Assembly: GCA_963691815.1 (NCBI GenBank) | Contig: OY829646.1 | Span: forward strand, 3,583,152 to 3,647,151 | Direction of reading: 5' to 3' | Origin: Echiichthys vipera | Lineage: Eukaryota > Chordata > Actinopteri > Perciformes > Trachinidae | Length of the DNA stretch: 64,000 nucleotides | Translations under genes and position numbers: made by a program | Shown here: positions 34,451 to 44,948 of the stretch, in pieces | Position numbering within the stretch: the stretch's first letter is position 1 | Layout: every line of letters begins with the position of its first letter | Notes under the pieces: model-generated | Databases searched by the model: none | The model's input: only the letters and a program-made list of their open reading frames with translations | What the model was told of the DNA's origin: nothing

Positions 34451-35727
34451 GGCTTACGAGCTCTCAGCTGTGTTGCTGTTGTTATTCTTAAAGCTGCGTC
34501 CGTTCAGTTTAATGATGCTGCTATAAGCCTAGTCTGCAAGGGGAAATATTACCTTTCCTAATACTCTGAGATTCTCTCCTCTCTATGTCATTCATGTCTC
34601 ATCAATGCATGTTATTAATTCAACTTCTTCCCCGGAGTTGTTTGTGCTTTGTCATCTCCGAGGTCTCTGCTGATCGTGGTGGTGCCTACTGCCGTAGTCC
34701 TGTGGGTCACTGCTGATTTTGGTAGTGCCTGCTGCCTTGGTCCTGTATATCAGGCCCCAGCTGATGGGGGTGGTGCCTGCTGCCGTGGTCCTGTGTGCTA
34801 GTCTCTGCTGGTGCTGGTGGTGCCTGCTGCCCTGGTCCTGTTTGTAGGTCTCTGCTGACAGTGGTAGTGCCTGCTGCCTTGGTCCTGTGTATCAGGTTCC
34901 TGCTGATGGGGGTGCTGCCTGCTGCCCTGTTCCTGCGCGCACGTCTCGGCTGATGGTGGTGATGCCTGTGTCTGTGGTCCTGTGGTCCTGTATGAAGGTC
35001 TCTGCCGATGGTGTTAGTGCCTGCTGCTGTGGACCTGATTGTTGGTCTCTGCTGATCGTGGTGGTGCTTGCTGCCGTGGTCCTGTGTGCTGGTCCCTGCT
35101 GATGGTGGTGATGCCTGCTGCCCTGGTCCTGTGTGCAGGTCTCTGCTGATCGTGGTGGTGCCTACTGACGCTTCCTGCTACTTCAATAACTATTAGTCGT
35201 TTATTCTGTCACTACTTTTATAAATTATAAAATCTGTAGCCATAAAAACACCATCAGTGGTATGTCTTGCTGTATCGTAGCTGCTATTGCCCCTACTCAT
35301 CATTTTGTCATAATTATTTTCATTTTCATGTTCTGTCACCTTGGATGTGCGTATTCCTGCTGTTCTGCTATGCAGACTGCCATAACATGTGGGTCATGTT
35401 CACATTACTATAGATATTGTTATAGTTACTGTTACTCGCTGGCTGCTTGCATCTCTGGAAGTGTATCAGTCTCTCTGTCTTTTGTCTATCTTTGTGTTTC
35501 TCTCTTTCTCTCTCCTTTTCTTCCTCCCCAACCGGTCAAGACAGATGACCGTCCTCCACAGAGCTGGGTCTGTCCGACGTTCCTGCCTGTTATAGGGAAG
35601 GTTTTCGTTGCCACCGTACTCTATGGGGGAATTGTTGGGTCTTTACCTACTCTGTAAAGTGTCCTGAGATAACTTTGGTTATGATTTGACACTATAAATA
35701 AAATTGAATTGAATTGAATTGAATTTT
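32290..35727 (+). mobile_element. L2-group LINE, 5'-truncated, with open ORF2 and pentanucleotide tail
   Basis: The copy contains the linker, reverse transcriptase and C-terminus of ORF2, a 1.25-kb 3' UTR and a terminal (ttgaa)n tail at 35700-35727. The apurinic endonuclease that should precede the reverse transcriptase is missing, so the copy is 5'-truncated near 32300. The 3' UTR includes a tandem tract (34655-35170) and ends with ctgtaaagtgtcctgagata, shared with the copies at 60.55 and 16.84 kb. The exact 5' junction and target duplication could not be fixed. Confidence 0.9.
34655..35170 (+). repeat. Tandem repeat in the LINE 3' UTR
   Basis: About eight to nine imperfect units built on ggtctctgctgatcgtggtgg, tgcctgctgcc and tggtcctgtg, each roughly 55-60 bp. 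The related copy at 60.96-61.02 kb has only one unit, so this tract varies in number between family members. Confidence 0.88.
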
Positions 35728-36830
35728 TGCCATGAAAAATTGTCATTTCAGTCAAAGTTTTTTGAAAAAAATTGAATTGGTATTGAGAAATGGATGTAAC
35801 CAAATGTTGAAAAAAAATAACAACTATAACACAACACAAATAATGATATCAGTAGGTGTGTAGTTAGACTGAATAGTTTTGATTAGTCAACAAACTATTA
35901 ACCGTTTTTGCTTATTAATATTTCATCTTTAGTTCATAAAAATAGCTACATTCTGTAGGCTACATGAACTCCTTTAATTATCTCTTCATTTTAAAATCTT
36001 AAATCCTCACTGCTGATTTAACAAACCTCTATCAGAATTCATTGTTGTAGTGAACCACTAGAGGGAGGCACATCAAAACAAAACATGGCAAACTCCTAAC
36101 ACAGGATATCTGACTCATTTATCAGAAGGATACAATAGTACTTTTGTATGAAGGGTTCTGTTCCATGTGTTTATGGGGGTGGATACCACGAACAATGTTT
36201 GAAGACCAGCCTGGGAACTACTGAAGTTGCTCACGAGTGTTGTCACAGCCGATGAGGAGCAGCACATGTGCAGGTCAATGAGTTAGCCTATCCCCAATGA
36301 TCAACTGAGGATGACACTTACAGATGTGAATGTGAGGCATGAGGTTTCTTTACCATGTTTAATGGATGTTTACAGGACTGTTTCCAATATTAATGTTTTT
36401 AATGCTGGCAAACATCTTTCATAAATGTCTTTGTGAAACAAGTCAATGACATATTTAAAGAAGTTAAATAGAAGGTATTTGCAATTACCTCTTTCCAGAC
36501 AATTAACTTAAGTAATTTAGTCGAAGTCTCAAGTAAGTCCCAAATCATTTATCTTGAGCAAATCAAGTCGCCCACAGTATCTGGTCTTTATAAAGACAAA
36601 AGTACAAGGTGTTAGTCTACTTATACTTAGTTATCCAACCTGGTCAAAACTTTGTATTACATTAAGGCCATTGATATTCGGTGAAATAAAACAAAAACCA
36701 ATAGGCTGACTTTGTAAAACCTATTTATTTCTTAATTTAATCAAAATAATATCATCTCATCACTTTAAAAAAGATAAAATACTGACACACTGCAACATAA
36801 TCAAACAAAAAAAAAATGTATTCTCAATAT
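35728..36830. other. Unassigned A/T-rich spacer
   Basis: No gene seen. A tagaaccactagaggg-like phrase near 36050 (tgaaccactagagggaggc) resembles fragments of common fish repeats but is too short to assign. Confidence 0.4.
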
Positions 36831-36836
36831 ATATAT

Positions 36837-37265
36837 AGCTAGCTTCAGAGTTGTGAGAGAACAGATTGTATCTGACTAACATTAGCTAGCTACAGAGTTG
36901 TGAGAGAACAGATTGTATCTGGCTAACATTAGCTAGCTACAGAGTTGTGTTAGAACAGATTGTATCTGGCTAACATTAGCTAGCTACAGAGTTGTGCTAG
37001 AACAGATTGTATCTGGCTAACATTAGCTAGCTACAGAGTTGTGCTAGAACAGATTGTATCTGGCTAACATTAGCTAGCTACAGAGTTGTGCTAGAACAGA
37101 TTGTATCTGGCTAACATTAGCTAACTACAGAGTTGTGTTAGAACAGATTGTATCTGGCTAACATTAGCTAGCTACAGAGTTGTGCTAGAACAGATTGTAT
37201 CTGGCTAACATTAGCTAGCTACAGAGTTGTGTTAGGACAGATTGTATCTGACTAACATTAGCTAG
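36837..37265. repeat. 47-bp minisatellite, nine copies
   Basis: Nine units of agctagctacagagttgtgc followed by tagaacagattgtatctggc and taacatt, with an exact 47-bp period (cagag at 36846, 36893, 36940 and so on). Units differ mainly at gagaga/gctaga/gttaga. There are no unique spacers, so it is not a CRISPR-type array. Confidence 0.96.
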
Positions 37266-37274
37266 CTAATGACT

Positions 37275-37452
37275 AAGGGCCGTCCACACAAAGACACATT
37301 TTCTTAGTCTGGTTTTGGCCGACCATCCACAGCAGCCGGTGTTATAAGAGCCTGAAAACAGTATCTTTTGAAATCAGGTCCCAGAGTGTGAAGATTTTAA
37401 GAACGACGGAGAAAAAAAGGGTTGTTTTCGACCTTGTGGACGTACCCTAAGG
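37275..37452. mobile_element. hAT-like MITE of the 'ccgtccacac' family
   Basis: Inverted ends: taagggccgtccacac at the left and gtggacgtaccctaa at the right. It lies directly against the 47-bp minisatellite. No transposase, and no clear target duplication. It shares its order of motifs with 28852-29010. Confidence 0.65.
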
Positions 37453-38038
37453 TTAGCAATCACCAGCTGTCACAGACACTGGGTAACATAACACAGACAT
37501 GTTGAACATTTTTAATATTCAATATTTAAACTGAAAACATAAAATATCCATGGACAAGTCATTCGAGTCATCATGTCTCAAGTCAAGTCACAAGCCTTTA
37601 ACTTCCAAGTCCAAGCTGAGTCTCAACTCTTTTATTTTCTGTTTCATTTACGTATGAGGAAGTGCTGTCCCCACACATGCTGTGTGTTTGTGGCTTACAC
37701 AAAATAGTTTGAAAATAGCAGACATTTAATGATCCTCCATATCCTAAATTATACACACCAAACTCAGTAAAGGCCTCCCCTCCCATCACAGCCTGTCTAA
37801 AACAAACTTCGTTCACCCACAGTGCTTCTCTCCATCCACAGCCTCCACCGAAATCCACCTAGATTCGTATATTTACTGGCTGCTGCTGCAGTTCAAACAA
37901 CACTGCTCCAGAATGAAAACTAGATTCATACACACACATACACTCAAATGAGGAGTGTGTGTTTATGTCTAAACTGGAATGGGTCACAGAGAATGTATTT
38001 ATCCTATGTACCCACACACCCCGTGGGTACACACGCAT
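37453..38038. other. Unassigned spacer
   Basis: No supported feature. Confidence 0.4.
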
Positions 38039-38079
38039 ATACACACACACACGCACACACACACACACACACACACACT
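38039..38079. repeat. (CA)n microsatellite
   Basis: About 40 bp of CA with one cg interruption. Confidence 0.95.
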
Positions 38080-38383
38080 CTATCAAGGAACCTTGTAAAG
38101 AACCTTGTAGGTGTGAGGTCAGGCCCAGCTAAGTACGGTGTTTTCCTCTCGAGAGCTGGCTCACAGGAAAGGGGCAGTGATTTTGGGGAGCCGTGCCTGA
38201 CTGAAACACACTGTTGTGTTCTCCAGACAGAGGGGGAGGAAAAGGAGGGAGGAGGATGACGAAGGAGGAGAAGAGGTACAGGCAGATTACCCCAGATGAA
38301 TCACAGTGAGGAAGCTGTGCTCTGAGTGATGGGTCAGATTTTGATCTGATGTTCTTTCTGGATTTCTGCCTGTCTGTCTGGAG

Positions 38384-38461
38384 TGAATCCATCCTTTGAC
38401 TGCCCTGTTTGCATCTCTAAGAAGCCGTGGTACTGGCTGAAAGACGACATGATCGACTATG
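38384..38461 (+). CDS. Candidate exon with strong splice donor (unknown gene)
   Basis: A pyrimidine-rich stretch ending in ctgtctggag (38374-38383) could be an acceptor, and ctatg|gtgagtagg (donor at 38462) is a near-consensus donor. Between them one frame reads NPSFDCPVCISKKPWYWLKD, then DMIDY, leaving phase 1. A start codon at 38449 (gacgacATGA) would give only MIDY. Residue mix is protein-like, but the acceptor is weak, the exon is short, and no compatible neighbour was found. It could equally be a 5' untranslated exon or chance. Confidence 0.25.
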
Positions 38462-38479
38462 GTGAGTAGGACTTTCACT

Positions 38480-40290
38480 CCAAACGCTGAAGGGTTTTTA
38501 ACAGGGATGTTAATCAGTGCAAGTCCATAATTATTGGAAATATGTCATTTAGACTTGTAGCCCAGTCAACATTAATGACTGTAAAGATTATAGGACAGGA
38601 AAGTAAGAGAGAAAATGTTGTTTCTGAGGTCTGTTTCTGAATATTGAGTAACTATTAAAATTAGTCACAGAACAGGGAAGTGAAATGATGCCTTTATTGG
38701 CCTGCCTGAGTGCTGCCTGAGCGTGGATGTGTGAATTCACAGACCCACTTGCACACAGAGTTCCTTTATTAAAAAAAAAATTACATAATATTGCGTATGT
38801 CCATTCCGAGGCGACCTTTAGGGCACAAATAGCTCAGTGAGACCAGCAGTGGATGGGCAGGGCTTCCTCTCTGCTCTCCCCACAGCCACACATGAGCCCA
38901 CGGAGCCAGGCTTAGATACCACCACATGGCTTTACACAGCATGCAGTTGCCATTCCACTCTGACACAACAGAGTCCAGAGTAGCCGAGCCTCCCTGGAAA
39001 GTGTGAGATCATTTTCGTAACAAGAAATGAAGATCCCGTACCGTCGTTTCCCCTTAAGGACTAAGGCCATAAATAATCTCAATGATTTTACACATCATAA
39101 AGGAGGTGGATTATTATTCATGGCATGACTGCCTTCAGGTGGCTCTCTTCCATGAGCCCTGCTCCGTCTCACAGACTGAAAAAAAGCCCCATTGAAAACT
39201 CTGAACAACACACACGTTGTTCAGCTGCACAGTCACCCCGCCCTCTGCTTTCTCTCAATCAGGATTCTGTTCCGCTGAAGTTCCTGCCTTGCTCACGCTC
39301 AGGGAAAAAGTATGGTGTCTGTGAGGACCTGGATGCTATATATTCATACACACATAAATAAATATGTACACATAAATAAATATATATACTGTTCATTCAG
39401 CCTCTATTCTAAACACACTTTTCAATGTGACACATGCTGCAAACTTTCCTTTTCCTCCCATTTTTCTTCTTCGTCCAAGTTTTCATACTAAACCGTGTTA
39501 CTGCTGTGTGTCATTACATCAGTAGAATGGAGTGTGTCAGAGGGAACTTGGAACGTGTATTTCTGCTGACAACACAGGAGACAGACAATATCCTCAAGGC
39601 TCTGAAACAAGTGCTTTTGGTGAAGCTAGGCTTTAATTGAAAATACTTACCAACACAAAGCCTCCATTGAAGGTTTTTAAAGGCAAATAACGGACAAAAG
39701 GAAACTGTTATTTTCTGGAACACAGTAGCTGTCCTAATTGGCACTGGATGAACCCATGTAGATATGCTCTTCATGGACCTAGGGACTAGGCTGAACAAAC
39801 TCTCCCCACATGATAAAACCTCACAGAGACAGAGGCTATGGCTACGTTCACATACAAACACATGCTCTTGTGACACAGGTCTCATTTTTTAGTAGTGTGT
39901 GGACACAGAAATCCATTTTTTCCCAATCAGATCTGGACCACATCTATATAGGGTCCTAAATACAATACAAAACCCATTACTGGCCAAGCAATCGCTGTGA
40001 GCATGGCTGGATTATGGATCGGGCCTGTGTACCGGGCCTCTGACTGCCAGGTGGCCTTCATACCTCAGGCCACATGCAGTGTCCAAGACTTCTGAATGAA
40101 GGTGTGCATCAGGGCCCTCAGTGTGCATAGCGATAATCACTAGCGCCCCCCCCACCCCACCCACCCCCCAGACCCCTCAGTGCTTGAGAGGGTCAAGCCA
40201 CTTGACATTTAAAAATGTTTCATTTTATGGGGGTTGTGTAGAAAAAAGTACTTTGAGCCCAATGGCATCATGTGACTGACACAGAAGTTT
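38480..40290. other. Unassigned spacer
   Basis: No gene or clear element. A C-rich run lies at 40146-40174. Confidence 0.4.
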
Positions 40291-40299
40291 GACCACTAT

Positions 40300-40690
40300 T
40301 TCAAATTGGCTTCAAAGTTTGGAACACTTCCTGGCGGTCTGGTTCCTCCACCTCACTCCCCACCGCTAGGAGACTTGGAAGGGGGCGGATGGGCAGCCGC
40401 TCCAGAGAGTGGGGATGGACCTTCAGCAGTGTTGCGAAGTCTCAGCAAATCTAGTGACACCTCTTACCAAAAAAGGGCATGGATATGACGTTGGGGGGAG
40501 GGAGCTACGTCTGTCTGGCTGACGTTTACTGGATTAGCCAGAGGTCGCTGTGGTGGGGGCTTGGTATGTACGTACTTCACTGAGTTCTTTACCCTCTTGG
40601 TAGTGCATCCTACCACACAGCAGCTTTTAGGCATGCTTCTGTTTTCTACACATAGAATTGATAAAAAAGGCACCCTCACACAATACAAAG
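40300..40690 (-). mobile_element. THAP-family transposon fragment
   Basis: On the minus strand a THAP start (40635 downward) runs straight into the accaagcccccaccacagc segment and then the gtaaacgtcagccagac and cctccccccaacgtcat segments that also occur in the foldback at 17.5-21.6 kb. The same pieces are therefore adjacent here in a different arrangement, which helps define the family. Confidence 0.6.
40464..40634 (-). pseudogene. THAP zinc-finger N-terminus remnant
   Basis: An in-frame ATG at 40634 gives MPKSCCVVGCTTKRVKNSV. MP-x-x-C-x4-C followed by T-x-K/R is the classical opening of a THAP domain. After about 25 codons the frame passes into non-coding element sequence (PPPQRPLANPVN and onward), so the remaining zinc ligands are absent. 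The THAP domain normally binds DNA as the targeting module of P- or Kolobok-type transposases. Confidence 0.6.
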
Positions 40691-40699
40691 CTGATGGAG

Positions 40700-41230
40700 A
40701 GAAAAATGTGGCCGTTCGAATGTTAGTTTTAACTTAGCTGCACTACCAATAACGTAGCAAACATTAGCAAGCTCTGATTTGCATTGTAATGTTGTAATGT
40801 ATTCGCATTAACTTCACAATTTATTTACATTGCTAAATAGCAAAACAAACTTATTATGGAATGATATGTTCCCACTGTGCTGACATACATCCAGGACTGT
40901 GTATGATAAAAGAGAAGAGAGAGGGAGAGATGGAGTCTTTGATACTTTTAGGCCTCCAGCACAGAGATCCATGTCTCTGTTTCCTGTCTATCTGGCCAAC
41001 ACAACGAGCACACTAATGCCCCATAATTGCTAACACACTTCCAGGATCACAGCCACTGATTCACCAGAAAAGAAAGCCTGTCTTCCATACTCATTCACTG
41101 AACCTGGGGGTTATTACTGATTTATTTATTTATTTGGCTATTCAGATAATTATAGGTAAACAGATAAACAGTAATTTTATTGCATTTAGTATTTAATTCA
41201 CTTTTTTTAATCAAATATCTGTTATGTATA
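40700..41230. other. Unassigned spacer
   Basis: A/T-rich, no feature supported; the Penelope-like element's left target duplication begins at 41234. Confidence 0.4.
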
Positions 41231-41233
41231 TAC

Positions 41234-41244
41234 GGTATATTAAT
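41234..41244. repeat. Target-site duplication, left, of the Penelope-like element
   Basis: ggtatattaat, identical to 45001-45011. The two bases before each (ac) also match. Confidence 0.88.
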
Positions 41245-41335
41245 CCTGTGAATGTTCTCATTCGTCCAGGTCATCGTTATCCTCGAAGCAATTTCAGTCA
41301 AAAACAACTGGACTGGTTGTTTGTCTAGGAAGACG

Positions 41336-41365
41336 TTTCACCTCTCATCCAAGAGGCTTCATCAG
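41336..41365 (-). ncRNA. Hammerhead-ribozyme-like core in the Penelope terminal repeat, copy 1
   Basis: On the minus strand the box CTGATGA is followed by a small hairpin (CCTCT, six-base loop, AGAGG) and then GAAAC. CUGAUGA, stem II and GAAA in this order are the conserved core of hammerhead ribozymes, which are reported from terminal repeats of Penelope-like elements. I could not find a convincing UH cleavage site with matching stems I and III. After GAAAC a GTCT/AGAC hairpin could be stem III, but no UH follows it. Activity is therefore unproven, and the motif may be decayed or act across tandem copies. Confidence 0.5.
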
Positions 41366-41729
41366 TTCATGTACGCATCTGACCAGGCTGGGACTGGTCC
41401 AACTAACTGGTGTGGAGATCCAAGTATTTAACCTCTCACAAGGCCGATGATGTCACTGAAACCCTTTGTGCTCCAAGTGCCCACGCCCGTCGTCAGAGTG
41501 ACAGTCGATGGTGGGCAGTTGGTTTCGACGTCGTTAGTGCTCTATTGAGTCTGAACGACAGTCGTTGGGGTCACCCGGGCCATGTGTGAACAGTTGTCCT
41601 TTGAGGTTAGATTGTTGAATCTCCTGGGAAGGGATGAAAGGGCGGCATTGTAAATTGGAGATAAGTGGTGTCTCAGACCCCCTCCTCTGTTTAGCGATGG
41701 TTTCTCCACTTTTACATAGATGGCTTCTT

Positions 41730-42540
41730 TTACTCCTCTTTCAAACCATCTGTCCTCTCTGTCCAAGATTTGGACATTGCTGTCATCAAAGGAGTGGGCT
41801 TTCTCCAGTCCAGGCCTGAGGAGTTAGCTCTCCTGTGTTGGGCCATGCGTTTATGCAGTGGTTGTTTTGTTTCTCCAATGTAAAGATCTTTGCATTCCTC
41901 GTTGCATTGGACAGCATAAACCAGGTTGCTTTTGTGGTGGTGTGGTGTTCTGTCCTTCGGATGTACTAGTCTCTGTCTGAGTGTGTTACCGGGTTTGAAA
42001 TACACAGGGATGCAGTGTTTGTTGAAAATCCTCCTGAGTTTCTCCGACACCCCAGCCACATATGGGATGACTATGTTGTTTCTCCTGTTATCTTTTTCTT
42101 TCTCAACCACTTTGGTTTTCTTTCTGGAGGCAGCTGCCGTTTTAACAAAGGTCCAGCTGGGGTAGCCACAAGTTGTGAGGGCGCCTCTCAGGTGCTTGCG
42201 TTCTTCCCCTTGAGCCTGTGAGCTAGTGGGTACGTTATCAGCTCTGTGCTGCAGTGTTCTGATAACGCCAAGCTTGTGTTCCAAAGGGTGGTGAGAGTCG
42301 AAAAGTAGATATTGATCCGTGTGAGTGGGTTTTCTGTATACCCCTATGTGGAGGCTCCTGTCGTTCTCCATATGGACGTCACAGTCCAAGAAGGGCAAGC
42401 TGTTGTCTTTAACTTCCTCTCTGGTGAACTTGATGTTTCTGTCCACTGAGTTGATATGTTCAGTAAAAGTTTGCACCTCTTTGGATTTGATCTTAACCCA
42501 TGTGTCGTCCACATATCTGAACCAATGGCTTGGGGTTACT
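41730..42540 (-). pseudogene. Penelope-like RT palm/thumb and GIY-YIG endonuclease, broken C-terminus
   Basis: In frame with the preceding entry after one stop. It begins with the catalytic YVDDTW, continues through the thumb (SLPFLDCDV, YRKPTHTDQYL, HHPLEHKLGVIRT), a KKTKVVEKEKDNRR linker, and reaches the endonuclease: NLVYAVQC near residue 195 and DLYIGETKQPLHKRM near 209, the two strands and following helix of the GIY-YIG fold as varied in Penelope-like elements. A 22-bp deletion near 41806 relative to the second copy shifts the frame after NSSGLD, so the catalytic glutamate region is lost. Confidence 0.9.
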
Positions 42541-42542
42541 CC

Positions 42543-44087
42543 TTAAAAGGAGTTCAACGCCTTGCCCTCTACCTCCTCCATGTACAGATTTGCCACAATA
42601 GGGGATACTGGTGAACCCATGGCACAGCCGTGTTTCTGTCTGTAAAAAATGCCATTAAACTGGAAATATGTGGTATTCAGGCACAAATCCAGAAGTTGGC
42701 AAATGTGGTCTGGTTTGAGATTTGTTCGGTTTTGTAAGGAAATGTCCTGTGTGAGCCGCTCTCTTACCGTGGCCAAGGCCTCCATGGTTGGAATACAGGT
42801 GAACAAGGAAGTCACATCGTAGGACACCATGGTTTCATCTGGATCCATTTTTAGGCCTCGGACTTTGTTCACAAAGTCCATGGAGTTTTGGATGTGGCGT
42901 GGGGTGTTTCCCACCAGTGGTGCCAGAATATTGGCAACATGCTTGGCAATGTTATAAGTGACCGAGTTTATGCTGCTGACAATGGGCCTGAGCGGGGCCC
43001 CTTCTTTATGGATTTTTGGGAGTCCATATAAGCAGGGGGTTGAGTCCTGGGGGTAAAGCCTGTAATACTGTGGTTTGCTAATGACTCCTTCTTTTTGTAG
43101 TTGCTGTAGACATTCTATCACCTTCTTTTTGTAACCGCTGGTAGGGTCTCGTTTCAGAGTTTCATAAGTGTTAGAGTCACTGAGTAATGCAGAGATCTTT
43201 GCCTGATAATCAGTTGTATTGAGAACAACTGTGCATCTACCCTTGTCTGCTGGAAGGATAGTGATGCTGTGGTCTTTGCTCAGTGCCGTTACTGCTTTTC
43301 TCTCCTCAATGGTGAGGTTGGATGGGGGGACCTTAGCCTGGGACAACGCTGCTGACACTTTCAACCTTAGCTGTTCAGCCTCAGTTCCATTAAGGTTGTT
43401 TTTCTTTATAGCTGATTCCGTAGCCGTAATCAACTCCACAACGGGTACCTCTTTTGGTGTCATGGCAAAGTTCAAGCCCTTGGCTAAGACCTCCTTCTCT
43501 GGGTGGGAAAGATCTCTGTCCGACAAATTCTTAACCCATCGGTTTTGTGTTTCTTCCTTTGCTGGAAAGTCATTTTTTTGCCTCCAAGTGAGTATTTCTG
43601 TGTTTTTGCCAGTGTCCCGGGATTGCAAATTGTGAAATTTCTTGGTTTGTCTCTCTTTGCTCTTGTTGTGCTGAGATAGTTGGGCTTTCTGGGTGAAATC
43701 CACAACTCTTTCCATGATAGAGACAGGTAGGATTGACGTGAGTTTCTGGAGTGAGAGGTCCGCTTTCTCTTTAAGCCCTTCAATGGTGAAATTGACCTGC
43801 CTTATTCGCTCACCGAGGAGTTGGTTTTGAGCCTTTTCTATGATTTTCTCCACTCTATGCCCTCTCATAGTGGAATTCAAACATAGGCTAGTTGGTGTAA
43901 GCCTTTGTTGTTTGCATCTCAGACTGAACCGTAGGTGGTTTCTGTAATCTGCAATTTTCCGAGCCAACCTTTCATGTTCCCGCACCGTTTTCAGGGTTTC
44001 CGACCCAAATTCTTGTGCAATAAGCCTGTGAATGTTCTCATTCGTCCAGGTCATCGTTATCCTCAAAGCAATTTCAGTCAAAAACAA
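42543..44087 (-). CDS. Penelope-like reverse transcriptase, N-terminal 514 codons
   Basis: The frame opens within the terminal repeat. An initiator at about residue 12 (MTWTNENIH) may be the real start, or the repeat may hold an intron as known for other Penelope-like elements. Residues 20-200 are a basic, helical N-terminal region. The polymerase core follows: PADKGRCTVVLN 279-290, LYGLPKIHK 353-361 and RPIVSS 367-372, motif A SYDVTSLFT 422-430, motif B GCAMGSPVSPIVANLYME 487-504. A TAA stop falls right after EGKALNSF, nine codons before the catalytic YVDD, which is in the same frame. This single stop separates the polymerase into two pieces; otherwise the frame is continuous with the next entry. 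I give both pieces as found. Confidence 0.93.
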   Translation of the reverse strand: MFLTEIALRITMTWTNENIHRLIAQEFGSETLKTVREHERLARKIADYRNHLRFSLRCKQQRLTPTSLCLNSTMRGHRVEKIIEKAQNQLLGERIRQVNFTIEGLKEKADLSLQKLTSILPVSIMERVVDFTQKAQLSQHNKSKERQTKKFHNLQSRDTGKNTEILTWRQKNDFPAKEETQNRWVKNLSDRDLSHPEKEVLAKGLNFAMTPKEVPVVELITATESAIKKNNLNGTEAEQLRLKVSAALSQAKVPPSNLTIEERKAVTALSKDHSITILPADKGRCTVVLNTTDYQAKISALLSDSNTYETLKRDPTSGYKKKVIECLQQLQKEGVISKPQYYRLYPQDSTPCLYGLPKIHKEGAPLRPIVSSINSVTYNIAKHVANILAPLVGNTPRHIQNSMDFVNKVRGLKMDPDETMVSYDVTSLFTCIPTMEALATVRERLTQDISLQNRTNLKPDHICQLLDLCLNTTYFQFNGIFYRQKHGCAMGSPVSPIVANLYMEEVEGKALNSF

Positions 44088-44115
44088 CTGGACTGGTTGT
44101 TTGTCTAGGAAGACG

Positions 44116-44145
44116 TTTCACCTCTCATCCAAGAGGCTTCATCAG
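44116..44145 (-). ncRNA. Hammerhead-ribozyme-like core, copy 2
   Basis: Same sequence as 41336-41365, exactly 2780 bp away, in the other terminal repeat. Confidence 0.5.
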
Positions 44146-44321
44146 TTCATGTACGCATCTGACCAGGCTGGGACTGGTCCAACTAACTGGTGTGGAGATC
44201 CAAGTATTTAACCTCTCACAAGGCCGATGATGTCACTGAAACCCTTTGTGCTCCAAGTGCCCACGCCCGTCGTCAGAGTGACAGTCGATGGTGGGCAGTT
44301 GGTTTCGACGTCGTTAGTGCT

Positions 44322-44948
44322 CTATTGAGTCTGAACGACAGTCGTTGGGGTCACCCGGGCCATGTGTGAACAGTTGTCCTTTGAGGTTAGATTGTTGAAT
44401 CTCCTGGGAAGGGATGAAAGGGCGGCATTGTAAATTGGAGATAAGTGGTGTCTCAGACCCCCTCCTCTGTTTAGCGATGGTTTCTCCACTTTTACATAGA
44501 TGGCTTCTTTTACTCCTCTTTCAAACCATCTGTCCTCTCTGTCCAAGATTTGGACATTGCTGTCATCAAAGGAGTGGGCTTTCTCCTTGAGGTGTAAGTG
44601 GACAGCCGAGTCCAGGCCTGAGGAGTTAGCTCTCCTGTGTTGGGCCATGCGTTTATGCAGTGGTTGTTTTGTTTCTCCAATGTAAAGATCTTTGCATTCC
44701 TCGTTGCATTGGACAGCATAAACCAGGTTGCTTTTGTGGTGGTGTGGTGTTCTGTCCTTCGGATGTACTAGTCTCTGTCTGAGTGTGTTACCGGGTTTGA
44801 AATACACAGGGATGCAGTGTTTGTTGAAAATCCTCCTGAGTTTCTCCGACACCCCAGCCACATATGGGATGACTATGTTGTTTCTCCTGTTATCTTTTTC
44901 TTTCCCAACCACTTTGGTTTTCTTTCTGGAGGCAGCTGCCGTTTTAAC
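44322..44948 (-). pseudogene. GIY-YIG endonuclease part of the upstream partial Penelope copy
   Basis: This 5'-truncated copy keeps the endonuclease without the 22-bp deletion. It reads NLVYAVQC, DLYIGETKQPLHKRMAQH, then HLKEKAHSFDD and DREDRWFERGVKEAIYV, ending in a proline/serine-rich tail (LNRGGGLRHHLSPIYN). The conserved GIY-YIG-like strand pair, the arginine of the first helix and the glutamate in WFERGVKEA are all visible. It has no reverse transcriptase and no start of its own. The sequence is nearly identical to the downstream copy, so both date from one insertion. Confidence 0.88.

Noticed and set aside
34887..35102. 71-codon cysteine/valine-rich frame
   Set aside because: Translation of the tandem tract in the LINE 3' UTR.
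43219..43635. 138-codon plus-strand frame
   Set aside because: Antisense shadow of the Penelope reverse transcriptase; the plus-strand frames at 41926-42546 and 44500-44982 are rejected likewise.
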